The notes under the pieces were generated by a model. That model worked only from the letters and a program-made list of their open reading frames with translations, had not been told where the DNA came from and searched no databases. From Cardiocondyla obscurior (taxonomy: Eukaryota; Arthropoda; Insecta; Hymenoptera; Formicidae), in the NCBI RefSeq assembly GCF_019399895.1, contig NW_027228796.1:1-64000 (forward strand): 64,000 nt of DNA. Direction: 5' to 3'. Positions within the stretch are counted from its first letter, which is position 1. The number at the start of each line of letters is the position of its first letter. The translations under genes and the position numbers were made by a program. Positions 53,076 to 63,857 of the stretch are shown piece by piece.

Positions 53076-55928
53076 ATGACGACAAAAGAGCAGCAAGGTC
53101 TACCGTCTCAGAGGATTCGGACCCTCAGAGACCGGCGTGGTGGGAGTGCCGTCCCGGCTCCTGCCATGTCGTCATCGTACTACGGGCAATCCAGTGTCTG
53201 CTCCGCAGGGGCGCTGGTGGATAATGCGTCTGCGAAGACAAAGAAGAAGGCGCACGGAGGAAAAGGATCTGAAGCAGAAGACCACGGAAGCAGATCCGGT
53301 TTTGAAGATGGCGGCGAAATTTCTCCTTCCTCCGAAGGGGACACAAGAAGACCCGCTGCACTCACTGATACGGACGGTGAATTTTTGACACTTCCGCGTC
53401 TAGTGAGCATGAAGGTGGTGAAACAGGCCAACGCTAAGAAAGCGGGGCCCAGAAGCAGGACCAAGAGCGGGCCCGTGGTGGAATTAGATAGGCTTTCCGG
53501 TGTGACGGATTCTTTCCACACTGTTAGACCAATTGCGGGCTCACCTCCACCAAGGCCAGCTAACACAGGATTGACCACCGCCACAGAAGAAGATGAAGGC
53601 CGACTTACTGCAAACACCGCAGACCCAGATGAAGATGCTGTAACAGACGTTATCAGCATTAACTCCGACGACGCCTCAGACGCCTCTGTGCGTACAACAG
53701 CTTCGGGCGCGTCTAAAAGATCCAGAAAGAGACGAAGTAATCAGAGGGACATCAAAATACGCCGTGTCATAGCACGTGCAGATCATTCATCCTCTGACGA
53801 CGACCCGTTTAAGAAGAAAGAAGAGAAGCGTGGGCGCCCGATCGTAACAGGCAAAGGGGTCCACATCCTTGCAATAAAGGAAAAGGAGAGAGAGTTGGAA
53901 TCTCTTAAAGAAGAGATTCGAACGATGAGACAAATTGCGGAAGGAGGCTATGACCCCTCCGATTTCAAGGGAAAGCGCCGTTCGCAGATGGCAGAAAGAC
54001 TCGAGCAGGAGTCAATTGGCTTGCCAATTCAAGCCATCGCAGCGGAGATACTCCAGACTACGAAGAAGATAGAGGAGGTTGCGGTAAAATCAAACAACCT
54101 GAAAGGCGGGTTTGTTCGAATTTTAAGAGAAGCCGCGCTTAAAATAGAGGTGAATGCGGATGCCCTGACAAAGAAGACGCTGCCGCAACGGGACGAAGAA
54201 AATCAGGAGGTGGAGCAACTTAGACTGGAGGTTCGTCAACTTCGTGAAGAACTACAGCGAGTGCGCGAATCATCTAAGATGTCTTCTCCCCCACTTCCCA
54301 CATCAGCCGGGGAGAAACCAGCGGATGAAGAAGTAATGGAGGTGGAAATGTCAAATCCATCCGACATTCTGCCGCCTAGAGAAGAATGGCCGCCGGCAAT
54401 TAGGCCGGCAATCCAGGGTAAACGCCTTACCCTTCCTGAAGACGAACCGAGAGCCGTAACCAAATCTGTTGGCTCTGCTCCCGGCAAAAAAGCAATTCCG
54501 AGGACAATAGAGAGTCTCATAGACACGAAACTCTCTGCTTTTGCTACAACAGTACAAAAGCAGATGGAGGAAATGGGGGCTGCGCTAATAAAGCAGCTCG
54601 CCCCTCGGGTCTCCTCTTCCGGGGCCCAGGAAAACACTTCAAGAACACCGACCCAAGTGGATGGCACCAAGAAGCGCCCGGTTCCCGGAGAGGGGACTCG
54701 GGGAGAAAGTCTAACGCGGAGGGGTAAGACCAAAAGCCAGAAGCCTGTGGCTTCTACCTCGTCCGCACCACCGACTGTCGTTAAACAGTCAATAACTGCG
54801 GAGAAAAGGCCGACGCGTAATGAAGCCTCTTCTTCTCGGAAGGAAAACATTCCTTCTGAGACGACCACCGCGCGCCCCCCTGAGAAATGGACTCAGGTGG
54901 TGGGGCGCAAAGCAGCTAAGAAGAAGACCGCAGAAGCGCCGAGACTTATGGCCCCATCTTCTTCTGCGTCCACTGACGCGAAGAAAAAAGGAGAAAAGGA
55001 GAAACGCGCAAGTGCTCTCAACACGCGCGCAACGAGATCCAGATCCAAGGGACAGAACAAGAAGAAAACAAGAAGGAGAGTCCCGCGTACTTCGGCAATC
55101 GTTCTTTCGTGTCCCAATGAAGGCTACGACAAGTTAATGGCCGAAGTGAGATCCAAAGTCAAACTCTCTGAGGTGGGGATCAAAGACAAAGTGACCATGC
55201 GCACCACGGCAACGGGCGCCTTACTTATTCAGATTCCCGGGTCTGAAAGTAGCAGTAAAGCCGACGCTTTAGCCGGCCTCATGAAAGAGGCTTTAATCAA
55301 CAAGGAAGGCGTCAAGGTATCGCGCCCTGTTACAACAGCGGAGATAAGAGTATGGCCCCTCGAGCCTTCAATTACAAAGGACGAGGTTATCGAGGCCGTT
55401 ATTAGTAAGGGCAATTGTCAGCCCAAAGAAATACAGGTTGGAGAAATTAAAAAACTGTCCAACAACATGGGCAGTTTATGGTTTAAACTACCATTAGCTG
55501 CAGCCAAGCTGGTAGTTAGGGAAGGTTCCCTGTGCGTCGGATGGATCAAGGCTAAGGTGGCCTTACTTGACGCCCGCCCGCTCAGATGCTTCAGATGTCT
55601 TGAGCAAGGACATACGAGAGAGAAGTGTCCAAGCGCGAAAGACAGATCCGGGCTATGCTACCGCTGTGGCAGTCCGGAACATATCGCGCGAGTATGTTCG
55701 GCTGCGCCCAAGTGTCCGATCTGTGCGGACATAGGTCGAAAAGCTGACCACGTTCTGGGAAGTAAATCTTGTACTACCCGGAAGAAAAGAGGTATCCCAG
55801 TGAATCAAAGGAATCGACCTTCAAACACTGAAGAATCACCAATGGAGATAGAGATACAGTCCACCTCCAACAGTAAGACTCAGAGTAGGAATCTCCCGGA
55901 GGAAGGGGATAAGAAGAAGACGACTTAA
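53076..55928 (+). CDS. ORF1 (gag-like RNA-binding protein) of element G
   Basis: 950 residues from the ATG at 53076 (MTTKEQQGLPSQRIRTLRDR), chosen by match with B. The frame is open upstream to 52887, but that is UTR. Parts: acidic/Ser-rich N-terminus, RGRPIVTGKGVHILAI, coiled coil EKERELESLKEEIRTMRQIA, the YDPSDFKGKRRSQMAERLE block, a basic linker, RRVPRTSAIVLSCP and RTTATGALLIQIPGSES. Three knuckles start at residue 838: CFRCLEQGHTREKC, CYRCGSPEHIARVC and CPIC-X8-H-X6-C. It ends in TAATG with ORF2. Confidence 0.95.
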   Translation: MTTKEQQGLPSQRIRTLRDRRGGSAVPAPAMSSSYYGQSSVCSAGALVDNASAKTKKKAHGGKGSEAEDHGSRSGFEDGGEISPSSEGDTRRPAALTDTDGEFLTLPRLVSMKVVKQANAKKAGPRSRTKSGPVVELDRLSGVTDSFHTVRPIAGSPPPRPANTGLTTATEEDEGRLTANTADPDEDAVTDVISINSDDASDASVRTTASGASKRSRKRRSNQRDIKIRRVIARADHSSSDDDPFKKKEEKRGRPIVTGKGVHILAIKEKERELESLKEEIRTMRQIAEGGYDPSDFKGKRRSQMAERLEQESIGLPIQAIAAEILQTTKKIEEVAVKSNNLKGGFVRILREAALKIEVNADALTKKTLPQRDEENQEVEQLRLEVRQLREELQRVRESSKMSSPPLPTSAGEKPADEEVMEVEMSNPSDILPPREEWPPAIRPAIQGKRLTLPEDEPRAVTKSVGSAPGKKAIPRTIESLIDTKLSAFATTVQKQMEEMGAALIKQLAPRVSSSGAQENTSRTPTQVDGTKKRPVPGEGTRGESLTRRGKTKSQKPVASTSSAPPTVVKQSITAEKRPTRNEASSSRKENIPSETTTARPPEKWTQVVGRKAAKKKTAEAPRLMAPSSSASTDAKKKGEKEKRASALNTRATRSRSKGQNKKKTRRRVPRTSAIVLSCPNEGYDKLMAEVRSKVKLSEVGIKDKVTMRTTATGALLIQIPGSESSSKADALAGLMKEALINKEGVKVSRPVTTAEIRVWPLEPSITKDEVIEAVISKGNCQPKEIQVGEIKKLSNNMGSLWFKLPLAAAKLVVREGSLCVGWIKAKVALLDARPLRCFRCLEQGHTREKCPSAKDRSGLCYRCGSPEHIARVCSAAPKCPICADIGRKADHVLGSKSCTTRKKRGIPVNQRNRPSNTEESPMEIEIQSTSNSKTQSRNLPEEGDKKKTT

Positions 55929-58900
55929 TGGCCTTGAAGTGCATACAGGCCAATTTATGCCACTCCCGCGCAGCTCAGGATCTTTTCCTACACACGCTTG
56001 CGGAGAGTGGCAGTACTTTAGGGGTGATTTCCGAACCCTACCGTGTTCCCGCCAACCACCCGCTGTGGGCGGGGTGTCGCCTAGGATCGGTAGCCATCAC
56101 GTGGAGATGGTGGAAAGGCGCGCCACCTTGTGCGCCAACAGAATATGGCGACCGATTTGTCGCCGTGAGATGGGGACCTGTGGCGGTGATTGGAGTGTAC
56201 TTACCGCCACCAGGCTCTATAGAGGAGTATGAAGAGTGGTTAGAAGACATTACTGCTTGTATTGGCAGACTTCGGCCACTTCCCATTTTGGTGGCCGGGG
56301 ACTTCAATGCGTGGTCTGTCGCATGGGGTTCCCGGCAAACTAACAGCAGAGGCAGACTCCTCGAATTATGGGCCGCCGCACAAAATTTGGTGCTTGTAAA
56401 TAGAGGAAGTGTAGCAACATGTGTACGACCACAGGGCGAGTCAGTCATAGATCTGACTTGGGCTACCCCTGCGGCCGCCGGTATGGTAGTGCGATGGGAG
56501 GTGGCTTCGGACTTGGAACACCTGTCTGACCACAGGTACATCATGATGGAGCTTGGGCCTCGGGCCGTTTTATCTTCGCGAGTTAGGAAGCGCCCCGTAG
56601 AAAAAAGATGGGCTATTCGAAAATTAAAAGAAGACGCTTTTAAAGCCTCTTTAGAAGTCTCCTGCTGGAGCAGAGATAGCTGGACTCAGGCAGCTGCATT
56701 GGACGTTCAGGGAGAGTCTGACTGGCTGGAAGAAACAGTGGAAATGGCATGTAATGCATCTATGCCGAAGGTACAACGCAACCCACGCCGATCTGCATAT
56801 TGGTGGAGTGAAAACATTGCGGAGCTGCGTCGGGAAGCCAATCGACACCGGAGAAGAGTCACGCGAAGCCGAAACAACACGGCAAGAAGAACCTCTGCAT
56901 TAGAGGACTACAAAGCGGCGAGAACTGCTCTTCGTGTGGCCATTAGAAAGGCCAAAGCGGAGGCATGGGAGGGCCTCGTAAACGATTTGAACGAGGACCC
57001 GTGGGGCCTGGCGTATAAAATCGTCACTAAGAAGTTAAGACCGCCAGCCCCATCGGTCACAGAAACGCTTGACCCGGGCCTTATCCGAGAAATAGTTGGA
57101 GTATTGTTTCCTGAGGCTCCCTCGGAAAGAAGAATTGAAGACTTGTGGTTTACACAAATGCTGGACTTAGACGATCCGGAAATTCCAGCAATAGACGAGG
57201 ATGAATTTCTTCTCGCAGTTAAGAGAGGCCTGAAAGGCAATACTGCGCCAGGACCAGATGGGCTGCATAAAAAAGTATGGGCCCTGGCTATTCAAACAGT
57301 TGGAGAGAGGCTAAGAAGCCTATTTAATAAATGTTTGCAGGAAGGCGTTTTCCCAAGACAGTGGAAAAACGCTAACCTGGTTCTACTGCGGAAGAAAGGT
57401 AAGGAGGGCGATTCCCCCTCGTCGTTTCGCCCAATATGTTTGCTGGATGAGGCGGGGAAACTCTTAGAGAGAATCATCGCTAATCGCCTCATCCAGCATC
57501 TGTCAAGCGTGGGCCCGAATTTAAGTCCAGTGCAATTTGGTTTCCGAGAGGGGCTTTCAACCATTGACGCGATCTTACGCTTAAGATCCCTCTCGGAGGA
57601 GGTGATCTCTCAGGGAGGGGTGGCTCTGGCTGTATTTATAGACATATCTAATGCCTTTAACACCCTTCCCTGGGAGACTATTAAAGAGTCACTCCGACGA
57701 CACAAAGTGCCAAGTTATCTACAGGCAATGACGGATGACTATTTTAAAGAGAGATATATTACATATATAGATCGAGATGGACGGTCATGTAAAAGACCAC
57801 TTTATCGTGGAGTACCTCAAGGGTCCGTTCTAGGACCTTTGTTTTGGAACCTGGGGTACAACGCAGTATTAAATACGGCACTACCCCCCGGCTGCCATTT
57901 GATTTGTTACGCGGATGATACCCTGGTGTTAGCCGGGGGAAGTAACTGGAGTGAGGCACGCATTAGGGCTGAGATTGCCGTACAAGCAATCTTTGCAGCC
58001 ATTAAGAAGGCTGGCTTACAAGCGGCACCTCAAAAAACTGAGGCCCTGTGGATGTATGGCAAGGGCAAAGATCCGCCAAAAGACGGTATATATATAAACA
58101 CCGTCATGATTACTCCTAAGCCCACCGTCAAGTACCTTGGGCTATTTCTAGATGGACGATGGGCTTTCCGCGAGCACTTCGCGGCAACGGCAGGAAGAGT
58201 GGCAACGTGCGCAACATCACTTCGAGGCATCCTTCCAAACTTGGGAGGACCCAACGCAGCAGCAAGACGACTGTACGCCAACACAGTGCGCGCCGTAGCC
58301 ATGTACGGCGCGCCTGTGTGGGCGAGTAACCTTGCGACTAATAGAGGAAGTCGTACTCTACTTGAAAGGGCTTTCCACTCTGTCATGGTGAGGACAGCGC
58401 GGGTATACCGCACAGTATCACGTGCGGCGGCGGCGGTGCTTGCAAGTATTCCACCCTTGGATCTCACCGCAGCGGAGCATCTTCGAGTCTTTGAAGGGCT
58501 CCGAAAGTTCGAGCGGGAGCACAATGTGCGACCAACACTTGCGGTTAAAAACCGCATGAGGCGCTATTCACACGCCCATACAGTTAGAGAGTGGAGGACG
58601 CGTCTACGTCAACAATGGGTCAAAGAGGGCGGACGAGTCCTCGAAGCATTTGAGCCAATTCTAGAAGATTGGCTTGCCAGTAGGAGAGCGCCTTCATTCC
58701 ATGCGGCGCAAGTGTTGTCGGGACACGGCTGTTTTTCTGTATACCTGCGCCGTATCGGTAGAGAGGAAACAGAAGTTTGTTTCCACTGTGGGGTGTCACG
58801 AGATGACGCTCAACACACTCTGGAGCGATGCTCGGCATGGGAGCAAGAGCGTGAAGTACTCGTCGGAAAGGTAGGCCAAGATCTATCTCTTCCGGCATTA

Positions 58901-59257
58901 GTCCAAGTCCTTGTGGACAACGAGGAAGCCTGGAAGACCTTCCTTACGTTTTGCAGTCAGGTGATGCAGCAGAAAGAAGACGCGGAGAGACAGAGAAGAG
59001 GACAGCCAACAGTAACAAGGCCGACTGTGTCTCCAATTGTAAATAGTAGCAGAATGGCCTCTGCATCAAGCAACGCTGCTACCAGCAGAGTGCCAGTAGT
59101 ACTTCAGGGCAATCAGCCCACCACAGGCGCTCGCCGTGCGCGCCGGGTTGGAGGTAGGGGACGGGCGCAAGCCTCCCCCCTCCTTCCTGGCCCAAGCGGT
59201 GACGCCAATCAATCAGTGCGTCGGAGTTCACGTCTGAACTCCGACACACAGAGATGA
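55928..59257 (+). CDS. ORF2 (endonuclease and reverse transcriptase) of element G
   Basis: 1109 residues, fully open. Endonuclease motifs: ISEPYRVP, GVYLPP, GDFNAWSVAW, SVIDLTW and LSDHRYI. RT motifs: RPICLLDEAGKLLERI, FGFREGLSTIDAI, IDISNAFNTLPW, RGVPQGSVLGPLFW and YADD (Y661), then VKYLGLFLDGRW. C-terminal CFHCGVSRDDAQHTLERC (CX2CX8HX4C). The last ~40 residues and the following UTR match B almost exactly, although the rest of the protein differs at many positions. Confidence 0.96.
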   Translation: MALKCIQANLCHSRAAQDLFLHTLAESGSTLGVISEPYRVPANHPLWAGCRLGSVAITWRWWKGAPPCAPTEYGDRFVAVRWGPVAVIGVYLPPPGSIEEYEEWLEDITACIGRLRPLPILVAGDFNAWSVAWGSRQTNSRGRLLELWAAAQNLVLVNRGSVATCVRPQGESVIDLTWATPAAAGMVVRWEVASDLEHLSDHRYIMMELGPRAVLSSRVRKRPVEKRWAIRKLKEDAFKASLEVSCWSRDSWTQAAALDVQGESDWLEETVEMACNASMPKVQRNPRRSAYWWSENIAELRREANRHRRRVTRSRNNTARRTSALEDYKAARTALRVAIRKAKAEAWEGLVNDLNEDPWGLAYKIVTKKLRPPAPSVTETLDPGLIREIVGVLFPEAPSERRIEDLWFTQMLDLDDPEIPAIDEDEFLLAVKRGLKGNTAPGPDGLHKKVWALAIQTVGERLRSLFNKCLQEGVFPRQWKNANLVLLRKKGKEGDSPSSFRPICLLDEAGKLLERIIANRLIQHLSSVGPNLSPVQFGFREGLSTIDAILRLRSLSEEVISQGGVALAVFIDISNAFNTLPWETIKESLRRHKVPSYLQAMTDDYFKERYITYIDRDGRSCKRPLYRGVPQGSVLGPLFWNLGYNAVLNTALPPGCHLICYADDTLVLAGGSNWSEARIRAEIAVQAIFAAIKKAGLQAAPQKTEALWMYGKGKDPPKDGIYINTVMITPKPTVKYLGLFLDGRWAFREHFAATAGRVATCATSLRGILPNLGGPNAAARRLYANTVRAVAMYGAPVWASNLATNRGSRTLLERAFHSVMVRTARVYRTVSRAAAAVLASIPPLDLTAAEHLRVFEGLRKFEREHNVRPTLAVKNRMRRYSHAHTVREWRTRLRQQWVKEGGRVLEAFEPILEDWLASRRAPSFHAAQVLSGHGCFSVYLRRIGREETEVCFHCGVSRDDAQHTLERCSAWEQEREVLVGKVGQDLSLPALVQVLVDNEEAWKTFLTFCSQVMQQKEDAERQRRGQPTVTRPTVSPIVNSSRMASASSNAATSRVPVVLQGNQPTTGARRARRVGGRGRAQASPLLPGPSGDANQSVRRSSRLNSDTQR

Positions 59258-59709
59258 CAGTAGGGCGGGGGATGAGTCTACCCCCCCGCCGAGTCAAAGT
59301 ACTTAACGGGAGGAAGTCTCACCCTCGCCTTAAGAAGTGCGAGCTGGGAAACATTAAGAGGCTGGGGAGCCTCTCCCTGTCTCGCCCTCCAGAGTAGTGA
59401 TAGTCGCGAGCCAGAAGCGACTACTCAGAGAAGCCGGCCCGCCACACAAATGCGGGCCCTGCCGCTCTAAGTCCAAAGAGCGGCAGCGCGGGGACCCACC
59501 CAAGCCATCGGGTGGGTCGGTGCCGGGGAGGTTGAGAAGTATACGCACGTGATTCCTCAATCTCCCCATCAGTCAACGGCACCATATGCGGGCAAAAGTG
59601 GGGGTTTAGTCGGTAGTGGGCAGCCTCGCGGCATAAGACCTGAGCCCGACATACCCCTCTCCCTTCCCCAGGGGAGAGGGTATGTGTAAAGAGTGCATTC
59701 CCCCACTAT
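59258..59709 (+). ncRNA. 3' UTR of element G: hairpin chain and conserved terminal fold
   Basis: Almost the same as the 3' UTR of B, including GCCGCT/AGCGGC, GACCCACC/GGGTGGGTC and the long GGTGCCGGGGAGGTTGAG stem. Terminal closing stem GTCGG (59609)/CCGAC (59646), as in B and unlike A, D and F. Confidence 0.75.
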
Positions 59710-59732
59710 AAAAAAAAAAAAAAAAAAAAAAA

Positions 59733-59736
59733 GGTT
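59733..59736 (+). repeat. Four-base GGTT joint between elements G and H
   Basis: Only GGTT separates the poly(A) of G from H. GGTT is also the last telomeric sequence before A, B and G, so it fits the shared insertion phase. Confidence 0.8.
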
Positions 59737-59786
59737 GGCCCAAATGTAAGACGTCAGCTGGACAGACGAGTAGAACGCGAAAGAAA

Positions 59787-62315
59787 ATGGATCTATCCGC
59801 TCCTTTCAGCAATGTCAGACCGCACGAGTTTTCCCCTCCGCCAGCTGAGACTGGCTTAACTACAGCGACAGAGGACGAAACTCGACTAACATCCAGACAG
59901 GTCTCTGCAAATTCGGCTGATCCACAAGAAGAAGATGCCGACACAGACATCATCTGCGTGAACTCATCTGATGCTTCTGATGCTTCCGTGAGAACCACGG
60001 CGTCAGGGGCATTCAAGAGAACTAGGAAGAGAAAAGACGACGACACGATTAAGAAGACTCGTCGTACGGCGGATCGCTCTTCCTCTTCCTCCGAGAGATC
60101 ATTCTTCGGAAATGACGGGAAAAAACGAGGCCGACCACTCGTGACTGGAAAAGGTGCGCAGATTCTCAACATCAGAGCGAAGAATCAAGAGTTGCAATCC
60201 TTGAAGGATGAAATAAAGACAATGAGGGAAATAGCCGAAGGAGGATACGATCCCTCAGATTTCAAAGGGAAACGCCGTACAGTAATGGCCGAAAGATTAG
60301 AACAGGAAGCCATTGGCTTGCCTGTGAACGCCATGGCGGCCGAAATACTTCAGACGGCGAAGAAAATTGAAGAGGTTGCGGTGAAGTCCAACAACCTGAA
60401 AGGCGGCTTTGTTCGGATTCTCAGAGAGGCCGCTTTAAAAATAGAAGTTAACACGGATGCTATGTTTAAGAAGATAGCTCCGCAAGAGAGTGCGACTTCT
60501 CAAGAAGTTGAGCAGTTGAAGGAGGAAGTCAACCGGCTGCGGGAAGAGCTACGACAAGCCCGTAGCACTTTAACGCAACCTTCTTCTGTTTCCCAGGCTC
60601 CCGGAAATACATCAGAAGACATCGCAATGGAGGTGGAAACAGGAGTTGAGCTGAACAACATCTCCCAGCCCGTCGTGTTGCCTCCCCGAGAAGAGTGGCC
60701 TCCAATTATAAGGCCGGCCATCCAGGGGAAGAGCAAAGTTCTTACCGATGACGAGGAGAGGACGATAAAGAGTGTCGTTCTCCCCCCTCGTCGGAAATCA
60801 ACTAACAGGGACGTAGAGAGCTTGATAGACGGTAAACTGGCAACATTTGCCAAAATATTTCAAGCTCAAATAAAAGACACAATGACCACCTTGATGGAAC
60901 AGCTCATTCCCCGAGCTTCCGTCGATGGGGCCCGGAAAAACGCCCCCGTGGCACCAACCCCGAAGGATGACACCAAGGGACGCCCGGTTCCCAGGGAGGG
61001 AATCAAGGGAAAAGAGCCCGTAAAGACGGGAAAAGTCGAGGGCCAAAGGCTTAAAGCCTCTACCTCCACTACCCAGCCGTCTATATCCAAACAGACAGTT
61101 GAAGATAAGAGGCCGGCAAAAGATGGCCTTCAACCCAAAGAGAACAAGGCTCTTGGGAAATCTGCCCCGCGTGACGCTGAGGCTGAGACATGGTCTCAAG
61201 TCGCTAAACGCGGAACAAATAAGAAGACCAAGCAGTTGCCGAAACCCACGGCTTCTGCTGCACCTACCAAACAAGGAAAGCAGAAGACACAGAAAGGCGG
61301 AAGGCTTGCCGCCAATACTGCTACAGCTGGCACTTCCATAGCCCAGCCCAAAGGACCAAGAAAAGAAGAACGAAGAAGAAGAGTTCCCAGGACGTCAGCC
61401 GTCGTTCTTTCGGCCCCAGGAGAAGAGTACAACAAGCTGATGGCCGAAGTACGTTCCAAGATCAAGCTGGCAGATCTTGGGATCCAGGAAAAGGTTACAA
61501 TGAGAACAACAGCCACAGGAGCACTTCTCATTCAGATCCCAGGATCTGAAAATGAGTGTAAGGCCGATGCTTTAGCCAGTGAAATGAAACAGGTACTGGC
61601 GCATAAGGAGAACGTTAAAGTCTCCCGCCCCGTCATCACTGCGGACATCCGCGTCTGGCCTCTCGAGCCTTCCATTTCAACAGAGGAAGTAATTGAGGCC
61701 ATCGTCGACAAAGGAGCCTGCCAGCCCAGGGAAATTCATCCCGGAAACAAGAGAGAGTTAACCAATGGCATGAGTAGCCTTTGGCTAAAACTCCCGCTCG
61801 CTGCAGCGAAGAAAGCAGCAGCGGGAAATACGCTCGGAGTTGGGTGGACAAAGGTTAAAATAGCTTTGCTCGAACCTCGTCCACTCCGATGTTTTAGGTG
61901 CCTCGAGCGGGGCCATACGAAGGAAACTTGCCCGAACCCGATCGACAGGTCGGGCAAATGCTACAGATGTGCTGAACCAGGGCACACTGCCAGAGAGTGC
62001 ACATCCGCACCCCGATGTCCAATATGTATGGACATTGGCAGGAAAGCGGACCATGTCTTGGGTAGCAAATCGTGCACTACCCAAAAAAGAAAGGGAAATC
62101 CGGTGAGCAGAAAGGATAAGTCTGCTCCCACCGGACAGGCAGCAATGGAGATTGACGTACAACCTCCATCAGACGCGCTGCCTCATTCGCTCTCAGGAGG
62201 AGGGAGCCCGGCCTTCAGTCTCTTGGCCCTCTCTCTACTCAAGCAAACGTGTGCCACTCCCGCGCAGCACAGGACTTATTCCTACAAGTGCTTGCGGAGA
62301 GTGGCTGTACTCTAG
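59787..62315 (+). pseudogene. ORF1 of element H, 5'-truncated, stop lost
   Basis: Open from 59787 but lacking the N-terminal ~130 residues. It has RGRPLVTGKGAQILNI, the coiled coil, YDPSDFKGKRR, RRVPRTSAVVLSAPG and RTTATGALLIQIPGSE. Three knuckles: CFRCLERGHTKETC, CYRCAEPGHTAREC and CPIC-X8-H-X6-C. True ORF1 homology ends near 62205; the usual stop is gone and the frame runs on out of phase over ORF2 to 62315. No TAATG remains at the junction. Confidence 0.9.
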
Positions 62316-63857
62316 GTGTTGTCTCGGAGCCTCATCGCATCCCGGAAAACCACCCATCGTGGATGCAAGACGACACAGGAACCGTGGCGCTTACGTGGCG
62401 ATGGTGGCGAGGTGCACCTCCTTGTGCACCAATTGGACGAGGCCGTCGGTTCGCGGCGGTACACTGGGGCCCTGTGGCAGTGGTGGGTACATATTTACCA
62501 CGGGCTCTATCCAAGATGAAGGATGGCTGGAGAAATTGGTGTCTTTATTGATGGACTTCAACCACTCCCTGTGGTGCTCGCGGGAGACTTTAACGCCTGG
62601 TCCACAACATGGGGTTCCCGACAAACCAACAGAAGAGGAAGAACATTAGAAGAATGGGCAGCTACGAGGAACCTGGTACTGCTAAACCAGGGAATGTGCC
62701 CGTGTGTGCGGCCGCAGGGTGAGTCTATTATAGACTTAACATGGGCCACCCCTGCGGCCGCCAACATGGTCCGAAAATGGAAAGTGGCCGACGATCTCGA
62801 ACACCTGTCAGACCACAGGTACATCCTGTTAGAGCTCGGGGTCCGGGCCACACCCTCCCTGACAAAGAAATACTTCTCTTCAGAGAGAAAAGATGGGCTC
62901 TCAAAAGTTAAGAGGACACGTTTGGAGCCTCTTGAGGTATCGTGCTGGAGTAAGAGAGCCAGTTTCAAGACTCTAGACCCAGCATTGCGAAAGAAGTTGA
63001 CTGGATGGAGGAGGCTGTTACAAGTGCCTGCGACGTCTCTATGCCGAGGGTCCGACGAACGCCACGTCGTTCTACCTACTGGTGGAATGACGACATCGCG
63101 GAGTTGCGTCAAAAGGCCAATATACAACGACGGATTCTTACGCGCTGCCGAAGAAACTCCGAAAGAAGAGCTGCTGCGTTAGAAGACTATAAGACGGCAA
63201 GGATGGCTCTACGTGTGGCAATCAGAGAGTCCAAAGCAAGATCTTGGGAAGAACTTATTTCTGATCTAGACGAAGACCCGTGGGGACTGGCATATAAGGT
63301 GGTAACAAAAAAGTTAAGACCACCAGCTCCGTCGGTCACGGAGACATTGAGTCCGGTCTTTGTCAAAGAAGTGGTGGATACTTTGTTCCCCAAGGCATGT
63401 GTAAGGAATAGAGTCGGCGGCCTGTTTTCAGTCCAAGCTCTCGAGACAGAAGACCCAGAGTTCCCGGAAATAGAAGAGGAAGAGTTTTCTATAGCAGCAA
63501 AGGAGTTTTAGCGGCAACACCACCTGGGTCCAGATGGACTACACAAGAAGGTGTGGGCTCTCGCTCTTCAAAAATCGGGGAGAGCCTTCGAAATCTGCTA
63601 AGCAGATGTCTTCAGGAGGGCGTTTTAAGTCAATGGAAAAGCGCGAAACTTCTCCTGAAAAAGAAAGGAAGGAAGAAGGCTTGCCGTCATCTTTTCGACC
63701 AATATGTTTATTGGACGAGGCCGGAAAGCTTCTGGAAAGGATCATTGTAAATCGCCTCGTCCAGCATTTGAATAAAGTAGGCCCAAATCTGAGTAAGGCC
63801 CAATACGGTTTGGGAGGGACTCAACGATAGACGCAATTCTGCATTTGAGGTCTCTTA
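62223..63857 (+). pseudogene. ORF2 of element H, frameshifted and 3'-truncated
   Basis: The start codon is TTG-GCC (62223) where B has ATG-GCC, and a base is missing near 62240. Fragments in changing frames carry the endonuclease (SEPHRIP, GTYLP; GDFNAWSTTW and LSDHRYI from 62523; frame breaks near 62510, 62690, 62870 and 63000). Then come YWWNDDIAELRQ from 63005 and the first RT block RPICLLDEAGKLLERI near 63700. Homology stops near 63857, well before YADD. Confidence 0.9.

Larger units (their letters stand above)
52283..59732 (+). mobile_element. Element G: SART-like element, slightly 5'-truncated, both ORFs intact
   Basis: Starts inside the first 5' UTR monomer (GGCGTTCCCGAGGG), keeps the whole second monomer (from 52433) and ends in a 23-base poly(A) (59710-59732). 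B/G subfamily by 3' UTR and protein. Lacking the ribozyme region, it may not give transcripts with a defined 5' end. Confidence 0.95.
59737..63857 (+). mobile_element. Element H: decayed SART-like copy, truncated at both ends
   Basis: B/G-type copy starting inside ORF1 (around codon 115 of B) and ending inside the RT domain near 63857, with no 3' UTR or poly(A). The right end is a breakpoint to unrelated AT-rich sequence. The 5' loss is ordinary for non-LTR elements; the 3' loss is not and needs deletion or recombination. Confidence 0.92.
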
